Made by a program: the position numbers and the translations under genes. This document shows positions 57,119 to 64,000 of a stretch of 64,000 nt of DNA, in pieces. Within the stretch, counting starts at the first letter, position 1; each line of letters starts with the position of its first letter. This stretch comes from Lentzea atacamensis (GTDB lineage Bacteria; Actinomycetota; Actinomycetes; Mycobacteriales; Pseudonocardiaceae). Under the pieces are notes generated by a model. The model saw only the letters and a program-made list of their open reading frames with translations, searched no databases and had not been told where the DNA came from. The stretch covers positions 248,001-312,000 of the forward strand of contig NZ_QLTT01000011.1 of assembly GCF_003269295.1 (NCBI RefSeq). The letters run 5' to 3'.

Positions 57119-59692
57119 ATGCCCGCTCGTGCCTTGAACACAGCGCGCGAGTTGTACCTGAAGGGATCGGCGGAGCAGGGCCAGTACCGGATCCCGTCCG
57201 CGATCCGGCTTCTCAAGCGTGCACTCGTGCACGCCGACCGTGCACCCGACAGTCCCGAACGGACCGAGTTGCGGGTGCGGATCCTCTACAACCTCGGCCG
57301 GTGCGTCGGGGAGGCCAGCGGCATGGACGCCGCCGTCGAGCTGTTCGACGAGGCCCGGCGCAACGTCGAGCGGCTCACCGATCGCTGGTTGTCCGCCCAG
57401 CTGTCGGGCAGCATCGACTACAGCCAGGGCGTCCTGATCATGCGCAGGGGCCAGCCGGAGAAGGCAGTCGCCTGGTACGGCCCATTCATCACCTACGCCG
57501 AGAACGTGATGAGCACCGCACCGGATCGGGTCGACACCGAGCTCGTGCAACGGCTCGCGTCTTCACTGATCGCCAGGGCCTTCGCGAACGCCGCCATTCG
57601 CCGGCGTGATCCTGCTGTCGCCGACCTCGAACGGACCCTCGAACTCTCTCGCGAGCACGGCCTCGACGATCTCTACCCGTATGCGATCTACGCGCTCGCC
57701 AACACCTACAAGCAGAGCGGGGATCTGGCCGAGGCGTTGCGTCGGTACGAAGAGGCCGAACGCATCTTCCGCGCGAAGGAGTCGTACTCGTTGCTCTCGG
57801 GCGTGCAGCTCGACCAGGCAGAAGCTCTGATCATGATCGGGCTGTTCGACGAGGCCGGTGTGCACCTCGACGAGGCACTCCCGGTGATGCGGCGGGAGAA
57901 GCTCAAGCAGGGCGTTGCCGAGGTCGAGATGTTCCGCGCTTCGGCGGCGCTTCTCGACGAGCAGTTCGACCTCGCCCGCCGGATGGCGAAGGCCTCGATG
58001 CGCAAGTTGGAGAAACGCGGCAGCACCTGGTGGATCATGGCCGCGTTGATCGAACTCTGGGCTCACGCCATGCAGGCAAAGCGAGTGACGAATGCCTTGG
58101 TGCAGAAGGCTCTCACTGTTTCCAGCCACCTGGAGGCCAATCATCTCCTCGACGAGGCCCGGCTGGCGAAGCTCCTAGCGGCGCGGCTGGAGATCCGCAG
58201 GCGCAGGCTCGCTGAAGGCGAAGAGCTGCTGCGGCAGCTCCCCGGTCCGCGTACGGTCACGCCGATCGACCACCGCATGCAGCGCAGGCTCGTGCTCGCG
58301 GAACTGGCTCTGGCCAAGGGCAATCGCCGGGCCGCGCTGCTGCACGCACGCAAGGGGCTGGAGGAGCTGGGCCAGGTTCGCGACCAGCTCGGTGGGCTCG
58401 AACTGGTGTCGGCGACCGCGGTGCACGGCCGCGAGCTGGGTGAGCTGGCAATTCGCCTGGCGCTGGAAAACAACGACGCCCGGCAGCTGTACGTGTGGCT
58501 CGAACGCACTCGGGCGCAGACGTATCGCTACGAACCGCTCGAGCACGTGGAGAACTCCGAGCTGGCTGAACAGATCGTCGAGGTCCGCGGTCTCGCACGC
58601 GACCTGATGCGCGCGGGTCTCGACGGCAGGCCCACCGCTGAGTTGCGCGCCAAGCTGGCGAAGGCCCAGAGGGAGGCCAACCGGAGGGGGTGGAACGCCC
58701 AGCGCTGGGGCAGGCCGCGTCCGATGGCGGCGGTCGGCGAGATCGTGGCGGGGCTGGGTGACCGGGCGATGGTCAGCTTTGTCGCCTCTGAGGGGGAGAT
58801 GATCGCCCTCGTCGTCGCGGGCGACCGGGTGCGGATGGTCCGGCTCGGCGACGCGAGTGAGGCGTTGGAGAGTGCGAGGAAGCTTCACTTCGACCTCAAC
58901 GCACTGGCGCCTGACCACCTGCCACCACCGCTGGTGCAGGTCATCGGTGCCTCCGCGCGCAAGCAGGCGGACGCGCTGGACTCGTTGCTGATCAAGCCGC
59001 TCAAGCGCTTCATCGGGGAGCGCGAGCTGGTCATGGTGCCGACCGGGCCCCTGTACGCGGTTCCCTGGGGCGTGCTCCCGAGCTTGCACGGCAGGCCTGT
59101 CGCCACAGCCCCCTCCGCGACGGCGTGGCTCGCGGCCGCCCAGTCCGGCAAGCCGAAGACCGACAAGGTGCTGCTGGTGAGGGGGCCTGGCCTCAGCCTG
59201 CCGACCGGTGAGATCGACCGGCTCGCCACGCACCACGACCGCGCCACCATCCTTTCTGGCGATGACGCGACGGCCGTTGAGCTGCTCGCGCACCTCGACG
59301 GCGCCGACCTGGTGCACATCGCGGCCCACGGTGAGCACGAGAACGAGAACGCGTTGTTCTCGCGGCTCGAGCTCGTCGACGGCCCGTTGTTCGCCCACGA
59401 GCTCGGCCGCCTCCGCAAGCCGCCTGCCCACGTCGTCCTGGCCGCCTGTTCGCTGGCCTTGAACCGCATCAGGCCTGGTGACGAGGCTCTGGGGTTCGCT
59501 GGCGCGATGCTGGCGGGCGGCACCAGGACTGTCGTCGCCGCGGCCAGCAAGGTCGGAGACGAGGCCAGCGCGGCGGCGATGGCGGACTACCACCAGGCTC
59601 TCGTCGCGGGCGCGGCGCCGGCTGTGGCGCTGGCGGAGGCGATGGCCAAGGACCCGTTCCGCCGGCCCTTCCTGTGCCTGGGCTCTGGCTAG
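57119..59692 (+). CDS. TPR-CHAT caspase-like protease
   Basis: An 857-residue protein. Residues about 10-450 are tetratricopeptide-like helical repeats (AIRLLKRALVHADRA, EALRRYEEAERIFRAKES, and others). Residues about 540-857 form a CHAT domain, the caspase-HetF clan, with catalytic His737 in LVHIAAHGEHE and Cys777 in VVLAACSLA. Both are present, so it should be an active cysteine protease, usually Arg-specific. CHAT-TPR proteins act in signalling and defence, often cutting a neighbour-encoded target. The start is the ATG at 57119; upstream in-frame codons lie within the hairpin. Confidence 0.85.
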   Translation: MPARALNTARELYLKGSAEQGQYRIPSAIRLLKRALVHADRAPDSPERTELRVRILYNLGRCVGEASGMDAAVELFDEARRNVERLTDRWLSAQLSGSIDYSQGVLIMRRGQPEKAVAWYGPFITYAENVMSTAPDRVDTELVQRLASSLIARAFANAAIRRRDPAVADLERTLELSREHGLDDLYPYAIYALANTYKQSGDLAEALRRYEEAERIFRAKESYSLLSGVQLDQAEALIMIGLFDEAGVHLDEALPVMRREKLKQGVAEVEMFRASAALLDEQFDLARRMAKASMRKLEKRGSTWWIMAALIELWAHAMQAKRVTNALVQKALTVSSHLEANHLLDEARLAKLLAARLEIRRRRLAEGEELLRQLPGPRTVTPIDHRMQRRLVLAELALAKGNRRAALLHARKGLEELGQVRDQLGGLELVSATAVHGRELGELAIRLALENNDARQLYVWLERTRAQTYRYEPLEHVENSELAEQIVEVRGLARDLMRAGLDGRPTAELRAKLAKAQREANRRGWNAQRWGRPRPMAAVGEIVAGLGDRAMVSFVASEGEMIALVVAGDRVRMVRLGDASEALESARKLHFDLNALAPDHLPPPLVQVIGASARKQADALDSLLIKPLKRFIGERELVMVPTGPLYAVPWGVLPSLHGRPVATAPSATAWLAAAQSGKPKTDKVLLVRGPGLSLPTGEIDRLATHHDRATILSGDDATAVELLAHLDGADLVHIAAHGEHENENALFSRLELVDGPLFAHELGRLRKPPAHVVLAACSLALNRIRPGDEALGFAGAMLAGGTRTVVAAASKVGDEASAAAMADYHQALVAGAAPAVALAEAMAKDPFRRPFLCLGSG

Positions 59693-59988
59693 GCCGTTCG
59701 GGTGGTTGTCTCGTCAAGAGCGAAATGAACGCGCTGGTCAGTAGTTGCTTCTGCCCTGGCAGCGGGCGCGGTTGGTGAACTTCTCTCGCTCGTGGGCGAT
59801 GTCGTGTGCGACGCTGGTCGAGACCCGAATGACAACGTGTTCATTCCGGTCGGCGTCTTGACCGAGGGGAAACACGGTCACGGTCGCCGCGGCCGCCCAG
59901 GGGGTGAGGCCGGGGTGACGGTGTCCGCACCAACGGCCCGCCTATCGGCTCTAGTCGATGAGCGGGCCGTTGTGCGAGAAACAACCGC
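59693..59988. other. Intergenic region upstream of the M14 peptidase
   Basis: No credible gene. Its right end carries the CAACGGCCCGC/GCGGGCCGTTG hairpin annotated separately. The remaining approximately 240 bases show no RNA gene or known motif that I can recognise. Confidence 0.4.
59932..59971 (+). promoter_or_regulatory. Stem-loop close to the M14 peptidase start codon
   Basis: AACGGCCCGC (59932-59941) pairs with GCGGGCCGTT (59962-59971); ATCG and CGAT inside the loop extend it. It ends 17 bases before the ATG at 59989, where there is no good ribosome binding site. This could be a 5'-UTR regulatory structure or a terminator for the CHAT gene. Confidence 0.5.
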
Positions 59989-62475
59989 ATGCGCAGAACT
60001 CTGCTCGCTGTTCTCCTGGCGGTCGCCGCGGCTGTGGCCGCGCCCGCCAACGGAACGGCACAACCGTCGCACCCGGACCGTGAGCCCGGAAACGGGCCTG
60101 AACGCAATGAGATCGCCACGCTGGACAGCGCTTACCTGGCACAGTCCGTGCTGGCGCAGGGGGAGAACCAGGCTGACCGCTACCAGGGCTACCCGCGCAG
60201 GACGAAGCTGCGGACGTATCCCGAGAACTCCGCGGACAAGTCCATCAAGCTCGGCCTGGCGCCGTACCACTCGCTGGCGCCGAAGCTGAACGCCTTGCAG
60301 CAGAAGAGCAACAGGATCTCGGTCGAGGTCGCCGGCCAGTCGGCACTCGGCCGCGACCTGTACCTGGTCACGCTGACCGCGCCCGAGAGCCCTGCGGAAA
60401 CCCGTGTCCAGGAACGGTTCCGGGCCAGCATCGAAGAGGGCCGCAGCGTCCCGGCCGGGCTCTACAAGGCGCCGATCTGGATCAACAACAACATCCACGG
60501 CGACGAGTGGGAGGGTACGGACGGCGCGCTGCGGGTCATCGAGCACCTCGCCACGTCCAACGACCGTGAGACCCAGGACCTGTTGCGGCGCAGCAGGATC
60601 TACTTCAACCTCACCGCGAACCCGGACGGCCGGGTCGCCGGCACGCGGGCGAACGCGGCCGGCTTCGACCTCAACCGCGACTTCGTCACGAGCTCGCAGC
60701 CCGAGAACCGGGTGATGCAGGAGATGGTCGAACGCACCCAGCCGGTGATGATGCTGGACGAGCACGGCTACGTGGCGAACACGCTGATCGAGCCGACCAC
60801 GCCGCCGCACGGGCAGAACTACGACTTCGACCTGTACATCAAGCACGGCTACGCGGGTGGCCTGCTGATGGAGAAGGCCGTGCAGGCGCTGGGACACCCC
60901 GAGGCGGCGAAGCCGGAGATCCCGTTCCGCGACTACCCGGTCGGCGAGTGGGACGGCTGGGCGCCGATCTACACCGCGCAGTACTCGATGTACCACGGTG
61001 CCGTCTCGTACACGATCGAGATCCCCATGCGGGTCAACCGCGGCGACTACGACGCCCTGCCGGTGGCCGAGCTGCAGCGGCGTTCGAAGATCAACACCGA
61101 CGTCGTCGAGGCCACCATCAAGACCACGCTCGACTACGTGGACGACAACCGGCGCAGCCTGATCGCCAACCAGACCGAGATGTTCCGCAGGGGTGCCGCC
61201 GGTGAGGCGCAGCGGTACATCCCGGACGGGTTCGTGCCAGGCTTCGGGCCGGAGGACCGCTTCACCACGGAGTTCCCGCGCGCGTACGTGATCACCAACG
61301 ACCGTTCGGCGCCCGCCGCCGCACGCCTCGTCGACCAGCTCGTGCGGCACGACGTGCGCGTCGAACGCGCTGAGAAGCCGTTCACCCTGGGCGGTAAGCG
61401 TTATCCGGCCGGGGCCTACGTGGTGGACATGCACCAGCCGAAGCGCGGCCTGGCCAACGTGATGCTGGAGCAGGGCAGCGACATCTCGGACAAGGCGCCG
61501 GTCATGTACGACATCTCCGGCTGGAGCCACCGCCTGCTCTGGGGCGCGTCGGTCGACGTCTTCAAGAGCGGGCAGTTCCGCTTCGACGGCAAGCCCGTCG
61601 TCGCCGCCTCGCCGACCGGCCAGATCGATGCCGCACCGGGCGCAGACCTGGCACTGACGCTGAACGACCAGAAGGACGTCAACGCCGTCAACGACCTGCT
61701 GGCACGCGGCCTCCAGCTGCGCAGCCAGAACGACGGCACGATCGTCGTCCCCGCGCAGGAACGGGCCGCCGCGCAGGAGGTCGCCGACCGCTACGGTGTT
61801 CGCTTCACCACCGCCAAGCCCGGCGGTGTCGCGTTGCAGCGCAAGGTGGTCGCGGCCGCGGTCAGCGCGGACGAGCTGCAGGTGCTGCGCGAGTCCGGGT
61901 TCGAGGTGCGGACGATCTCGACCGCCGTGCTGAACGCGGGCTTCGACTGGTCGCGGATCGACGCGCTGTACGTGGGAGCCGGTCTGGACTACACCCAGCT
62001 CAACCCCGCGGCCAAGGCGTCGCTCGACGCGTTCCTGCAGCGGGGTGGCGTGATCACCCGCGGCCGCACCGGCAGCAAGTTCAACGTGGACGCCAAGCTG
62101 CTGCAGGCCACCCCGGTCGCGGGCTGGGAGGACGCCAACGGCGTGGTGAACGTCGTCAACGGCACCGGTCCGGTCGGCACGGGTGCGCTGCCGCACTCGT
62201 TCGTCTACTCGCCGCAGTGGTTCACGAACCTCGGCCCGGACGTCACGGTCGACCAGCGCTACGGCAGCACCGTGATCGCCGCGGGTCACTGGCACGCACG
62301 CGACAACGGCACGGGTGGCCAGGACGCCGCAGCGGGTCAGGCAGCGGTTGTCTCCGGAACCGCGGCCAGTGGCGCCAAGGTGGTTCTCTTCGGCACCGAG
62401 CCGATGTTCCGCAACCACCCCAAGGGCCTGTACGCCCAGGTCGCGCGCGCCATCTTCTGGACGGGCACGCGGTAG
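59989..62475 (+). CDS. Secreted M14 family zinc carboxypeptidase
   Basis: An 828-residue protein. Signal peptide about 1-24 (A-N-G-T-A-Q). The M14 domain has the zinc site H170-x2-E173 in NNNIHGDEWEG, NLTANPDGR, FDLNRDF, DEHGYVANTL and the catalytic Glu in SYTIEIPMR. A long C-terminal region (about 400-828) with Rossmann-like and beta segments (FPRAYVITNDRSA, LYVGAGLDYTQLNP, VVLFGTEPMFRNHP) may be a flavodoxin- or GATase-like accessory domain seen in large actinobacterial M14 proteins. It is an extracellular peptidase; substrate unknown. Confidence 0.88.
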   Translation: MRRTLLAVLLAVAAAVAAPANGTAQPSHPDREPGNGPERNEIATLDSAYLAQSVLAQGENQADRYQGYPRRTKLRTYPENSADKSIKLGLAPYHSLAPKLNALQQKSNRISVEVAGQSALGRDLYLVTLTAPESPAETRVQERFRASIEEGRSVPAGLYKAPIWINNNIHGDEWEGTDGALRVIEHLATSNDRETQDLLRRSRIYFNLTANPDGRVAGTRANAAGFDLNRDFVTSSQPENRVMQEMVERTQPVMMLDEHGYVANTLIEPTTPPHGQNYDFDLYIKHGYAGGLLMEKAVQALGHPEAAKPEIPFRDYPVGEWDGWAPIYTAQYSMYHGAVSYTIEIPMRVNRGDYDALPVAELQRRSKINTDVVEATIKTTLDYVDDNRRSLIANQTEMFRRGAAGEAQRYIPDGFVPGFGPEDRFTTEFPRAYVITNDRSAPAAARLVDQLVRHDVRVERAEKPFTLGGKRYPAGAYVVDMHQPKRGLANVMLEQGSDISDKAPVMYDISGWSHRLLWGASVDVFKSGQFRFDGKPVVAASPTGQIDAAPGADLALTLNDQKDVNAVNDLLARGLQLRSQNDGTIVVPAQERAAAQEVADRYGVRFTTAKPGGVALQRKVVAAAVSADELQVLRESGFEVRTISTAVLNAGFDWSRIDALYVGAGLDYTQLNPAAKASLDAFLQRGGVITRGRTGSKFNVDAKLLQATPVAGWEDANGVVNVVNGTGPVGTGALPHSFVYSPQWFTNLGPDVTVDQRYGSTVIAAGHWHARDNGTGGQDAAAGQAAVVSGTAASGAKVVLFGTEPMFRNHPKGLYAQVARAIFWTGTR

Positions 62476-62482
62476 CGACGAC

Positions 62483-62516
62483 AGGGCCGGGGGAGTTTCC
62501 CGACTTCCCCGGCCCT
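62483..62516. terminator. Bidirectional terminator between M14 and VOC genes
   Basis: AGGGCCGGGGGAGT and ACTTCCCCGGCCCT form a 14-bp stem (one G-U) with loop TTCCCG, lying between two convergent genes. Confidence 0.75.
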
Positions 62517-62521
62517 CCGCT

Positions 62522-62890
62522 TCAGTTCTCCCCGGCTCCCGGCGGCAGGAAGCCGTGTGCCGAGAGGTCGAACCAGTTGCCCTCGGGGTCGATGGCCCGA
62601 TACTCGGCGAACGGCCGGTCCCCGCCCCGCAGTGCCGGACGAGGCTCCAGCGTCTCCAGGTACGGCTCGACCGAGGACACCTGGAACCCGAAGTGGTTGA
62701 ACCCGGTCGGCACGTCCCCGTCCAGCCGCTGCTGGATCAGCGCCAGGTTGATGTACCCGTCGGTGACGAAGTGGCTGCCGTCGGGATCGGTGTGGAACAG
62801 CTCCATCCCGAACCGCGACGTGTAGAAGCCGGCCATCTCCTTCGCGTCCCGCACGACGAACGCGATGTGCCGCAACCGTGGCCTGCTCAT
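62522..62890 (-). CDS. VOC family (glyoxalase/dioxygenase) protein
   Basis: A 122-residue protein from the ATG at 62890: MSRPRLRHIAFVVRDAKEMA, FYTSRFGMELF, GFNHFGFQVSSVEPY and RAIDPEGNWFDLS. The metal-binding residues of a single VOC module are present: His in RHIAF, His in NHFGF and an acidic residue late. Function within VOC is not defined. It is the last gene of the three-gene operon, overlapping the previous stop (ATGA). Confidence 0.83.
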   Translation of the reverse strand: MSRPRLRHIAFVVRDAKEMAGFYTSRFGMELFHTDPDGSHFVTDGYINLALIQQRLDGDVPTGFNHFGFQVSSVEPYLETLEPRPALRGGDRPFAEYRAIDPEGNWFDLSAHGFLPPGAGEN

Positions 62891-63255
62891 GACTTTTCCT
62901 TCGGGATCATGTTGTGGAACGCGGCGATCTCCCACACGTCCTCGCGCTGCACGACGACGGCCTGCGCGTGTGTGGTGATGCCCGCCGGGGCGATGGAAGA
63001 CGTGACGTGCACGAGCGAGATCCCGTCGGACAGCGGCTTGATCAGGCTGATCTCCGCAGTCAGCTTGGTGTCGCGGTACGGCCCGGCGAACAGCTGCCCG
63101 TGGCCCAGCGCCACCGCCCGCCGGCCGAACAGCTCCTCGCCGCGCACCGTCACGAAGTCGACGTCCTGGGCGAAGACACTGGCGAACATCTCGCCGTCGC
63201 CCTGCGCCCAGCCCTGCTCCATGCGTCGCCAGAGTGCGTAGATCTGTTCGCTCAT
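62887..63255 (-). CDS. NTF2-like (SnoaL/DUF4440/SgcJ-type) protein
   Basis: A 122-residue protein: MSEQIYALWRRMEQGWAQGD, VFAQDVDFVTVRGEELFGR and VVVQREDVWEIAAFHNMIP. It has a single cone-shaped NTF2-like fold, often a small-molecule isomerase or binding protein. It overlaps genes on both sides by 4 bases, so the operon is tightly coupled. Confidence 0.82.
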   Translation of the reverse strand: MSEQIYALWRRMEQGWAQGDGEMFASVFAQDVDFVTVRGEELFGRRAVALGHGQLFAGPYRDTKLTAEISLIKPLSDGISLVHVTSSIAPAGITTHAQAVVVQREDVWEIAAFHNMIPKEKS

Positions 63256-63869
63256 GAGTGGTTCGTCCTCAGCGGCAGGCGCAGGCACTCGGCGTCCCAC
63301 GCGGCAAGCGAGTAGTAGAGGCCGCCATGGCGGCGTTCGAGGTAGCAGACGACGTTCACGGGCCATCCGCTGTTGCGGAACATGTGTTCGTCCATCGGCG
63401 TCGGGTGGTCGCTCAACGGCCGGTTGCGCTCGCACTCGGGGCCGAGCCGGTGCCAGTCCGGGTGCAGGTGGATCGAGCCGAGCACGTCCAGACCGGCCGC
63501 GTCGGCGGCGCGAGTGATCGTCAGCAGGTCGGCGGGGTCGAGCCACCACGCCCGCACCGGGTTCTCGTACGCCGTGCCGAACCGCGGCACGATCGTGGAC
63601 GCGAACTCCTCGCGCGCCGACGGATCGGTCAGACGCGCGTTGCGGCCGAACGCGACCTCCTCGACCACGGCCTCGGTGCCGGCGGACCGGCCGAGCAGCA
63701 CCGCGAAACACGGTCTCGGCTCGTCCTCGGTGATGAACGAGTATTCGGCGGACGCGGCCTCCAGAAACGTTTTCACTGCGCGGTCCGAAAACAGCACCGC
63801 ATCGGTGCGCGTCGGTCGCTCGGCCAATTCCATCACGTCGGCGAACGTATCGAGACGGCATCGTCTCAC
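63252..63869 (-). CDS. JAMM/MPN-type metalloprotease-like protein
   Basis: A 205-residue protein (GTG at 63869; the ATG at 63833 is an alternative). The zinc-binding JAMM motif reads GSIHLHPDWHR with His134 and His136, followed by PTPMD with Thr157 and Asp160 in place of S-x2-D. Upstream Glu residues can act as base. Bacterial JAMM proteins cleave isopeptides or sulfur-carrier tails. Neither a ubiquitin-like nor an MPN partner gene is visible. It is divergent from the LysR gene with 44 bases between starts. Confidence 0.72.
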   Translation of the reverse strand: MRRCRLDTFADVMELAERPTRTDAVLFSDRAVKTFLEAASAEYSFITEDEPRPCFAVLLGRSAGTEAVVEEVAFGRNARLTDPSAREEFASTIVPRFGTAYENPVRAWWLDPADLLTITRAADAAGLDVLGSIHLHPDWHRLGPECERNRPLSDHPTPMDEHMFRNSGWPVNVVCYLERRHGGLYYSLAAWDAECLRLPLRTNHS

Positions 63870-63913
63870 GCGAGATTCCGGAGGGTATTGGGGCTATTAC
63901 ATTCAGCGATAAC

Positions 63914-64000
63914 ATGATGCTTGTGCGACTCGAAGTGCGACATCTCGAACTGGTCGTGGCAATCGCCGACTGCGGCAGCCTGCGCAAGGCGGCCGCACGC
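63914..64000 (+). CDS. LysR family regulator, N-terminal fragment (3' end outside window)
   Basis: The first 29 residues (MMLVRLEVRHLELVVAIADC then GSLRKAAAR) are the start of a LysR HTH. It is divergent from the JAMM-NTF2-VOC operon, the usual arrangement for a LysR regulator with its target. The 44 bases between the starts hold TTACATTCAGCGATAA, a T-N11-A-type site. Confidence 0.8.
   Translation, partial: MMLVRLEVRHLELVVAIADCGSLRKAAAR

Noticed and set aside
59878..62418. An 846-codon frame opposite the M14 peptidase
   Set aside because: Same shadow signature; no motifs and no start context.
1..64000. Insertion sequences, integrases, prophage or attachment sites
   Set aside because: I found no transposase, integrase or terminal inverted repeats. 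Accessory blocks are inserted between conserved genes without visible mobile machinery.

Overview
The window is very GC-rich and densely coded, with GTG and TTG starts, many 1-4 base gene overlaps and several apparently leaderless starts. It is typical of an actinomycete. The order of the conserved genes follows the Mycobacterium tuberculosis Rv3032-Rv3009c segment: GT4, GH57, methyltransferase, etfB/etfA, acyltransferases, cysteine desulfurase, mnmA, then a MetE-like protein, ligA, an ACT protein and gatCAB. Gene content and the large insertions suggest a Pseudonocardiales member (Lentzea, Saccharothrix or Amycolatopsis type). That placement is inference, because no rRNA is present.

Layout. 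(1) 1-10.7 kb is accessory: end of a THUMP-like methyltransferase, a TetR/DUF4267 divergent pair sharing two palindromes, a nucleotidyltransferase, a Tat-exported animal-type haem peroxidase, a regulator with two LuxR helix-turn-helix domains, a secreted GH92 mannosidase, a nucleoside hydrolase preceded by a nonsense-truncated reading frame, a hexapeptide acyltransferase and an SGNH hydrolase. (2) 10.7-14.2 kb is the methyltransferase-GH57-GT4 operon linked in mycobacteria to methylglucose polysaccharide. (3) 14.2-21.7 kb holds two 280-residue DegV paralogues flanking an envelope-type cassette (coiled-coil, OmpA-like, Glu-Pro-Val repeat protein), a PEP-mutase-like enzyme, a 49-residue protein and etfBA. 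(4) 21.8-27.7 kb carries lipid acyltransferases, an MFS transporter, cysteine desulfurase, mnmA and a methyltransferase.

(5) 27.8-35.9 kb is the most distinctive block. A membrane-anchored Hsp70-like ATPase is divergent from an iniBAC-like operon: an IniB-like Asn/Asp/His-rich protein and two dynamin-like GTPases. It is closed by a convergent MalT-type LuxR regulator resembling mycobacterial IniR. The hairpin between iniB and iniA suggests unequal expression. The set looks like a membrane or cell-wall stress module.

(6) 35.9-46.9 kb holds a threonine dehydratase-like enzyme, membrane proteins, a thioesterase, a 21-residue peptide with eight cysteines, a small secreted protein, a MetE-like protein, a secreted GH9 glucanase, a secreted lytic/propeller protein and small hypotheticals. 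A DasR-type palindrome at 40558-40573 fills the spacer of a minus-strand promoter that runs into a U-tract terminator, suggesting a small RNA or attenuated leader.

(7) 46.9-56.7 kb is core: ligA, GNATs, a SWIM protein, a BKACE-like enzyme, the ACT protein and gatC-gatA-(65-residue protein)-gatB, ended by an 18-bp terminator stem. (8) 56.7-64 kb holds an 83-residue protein and a TPR-CHAT protease separated by a second hairpin, a secreted M14 carboxypeptidase, and a JAMM/NTF2-like/VOC operon divergent from a truncated LysR gene at the window edge.
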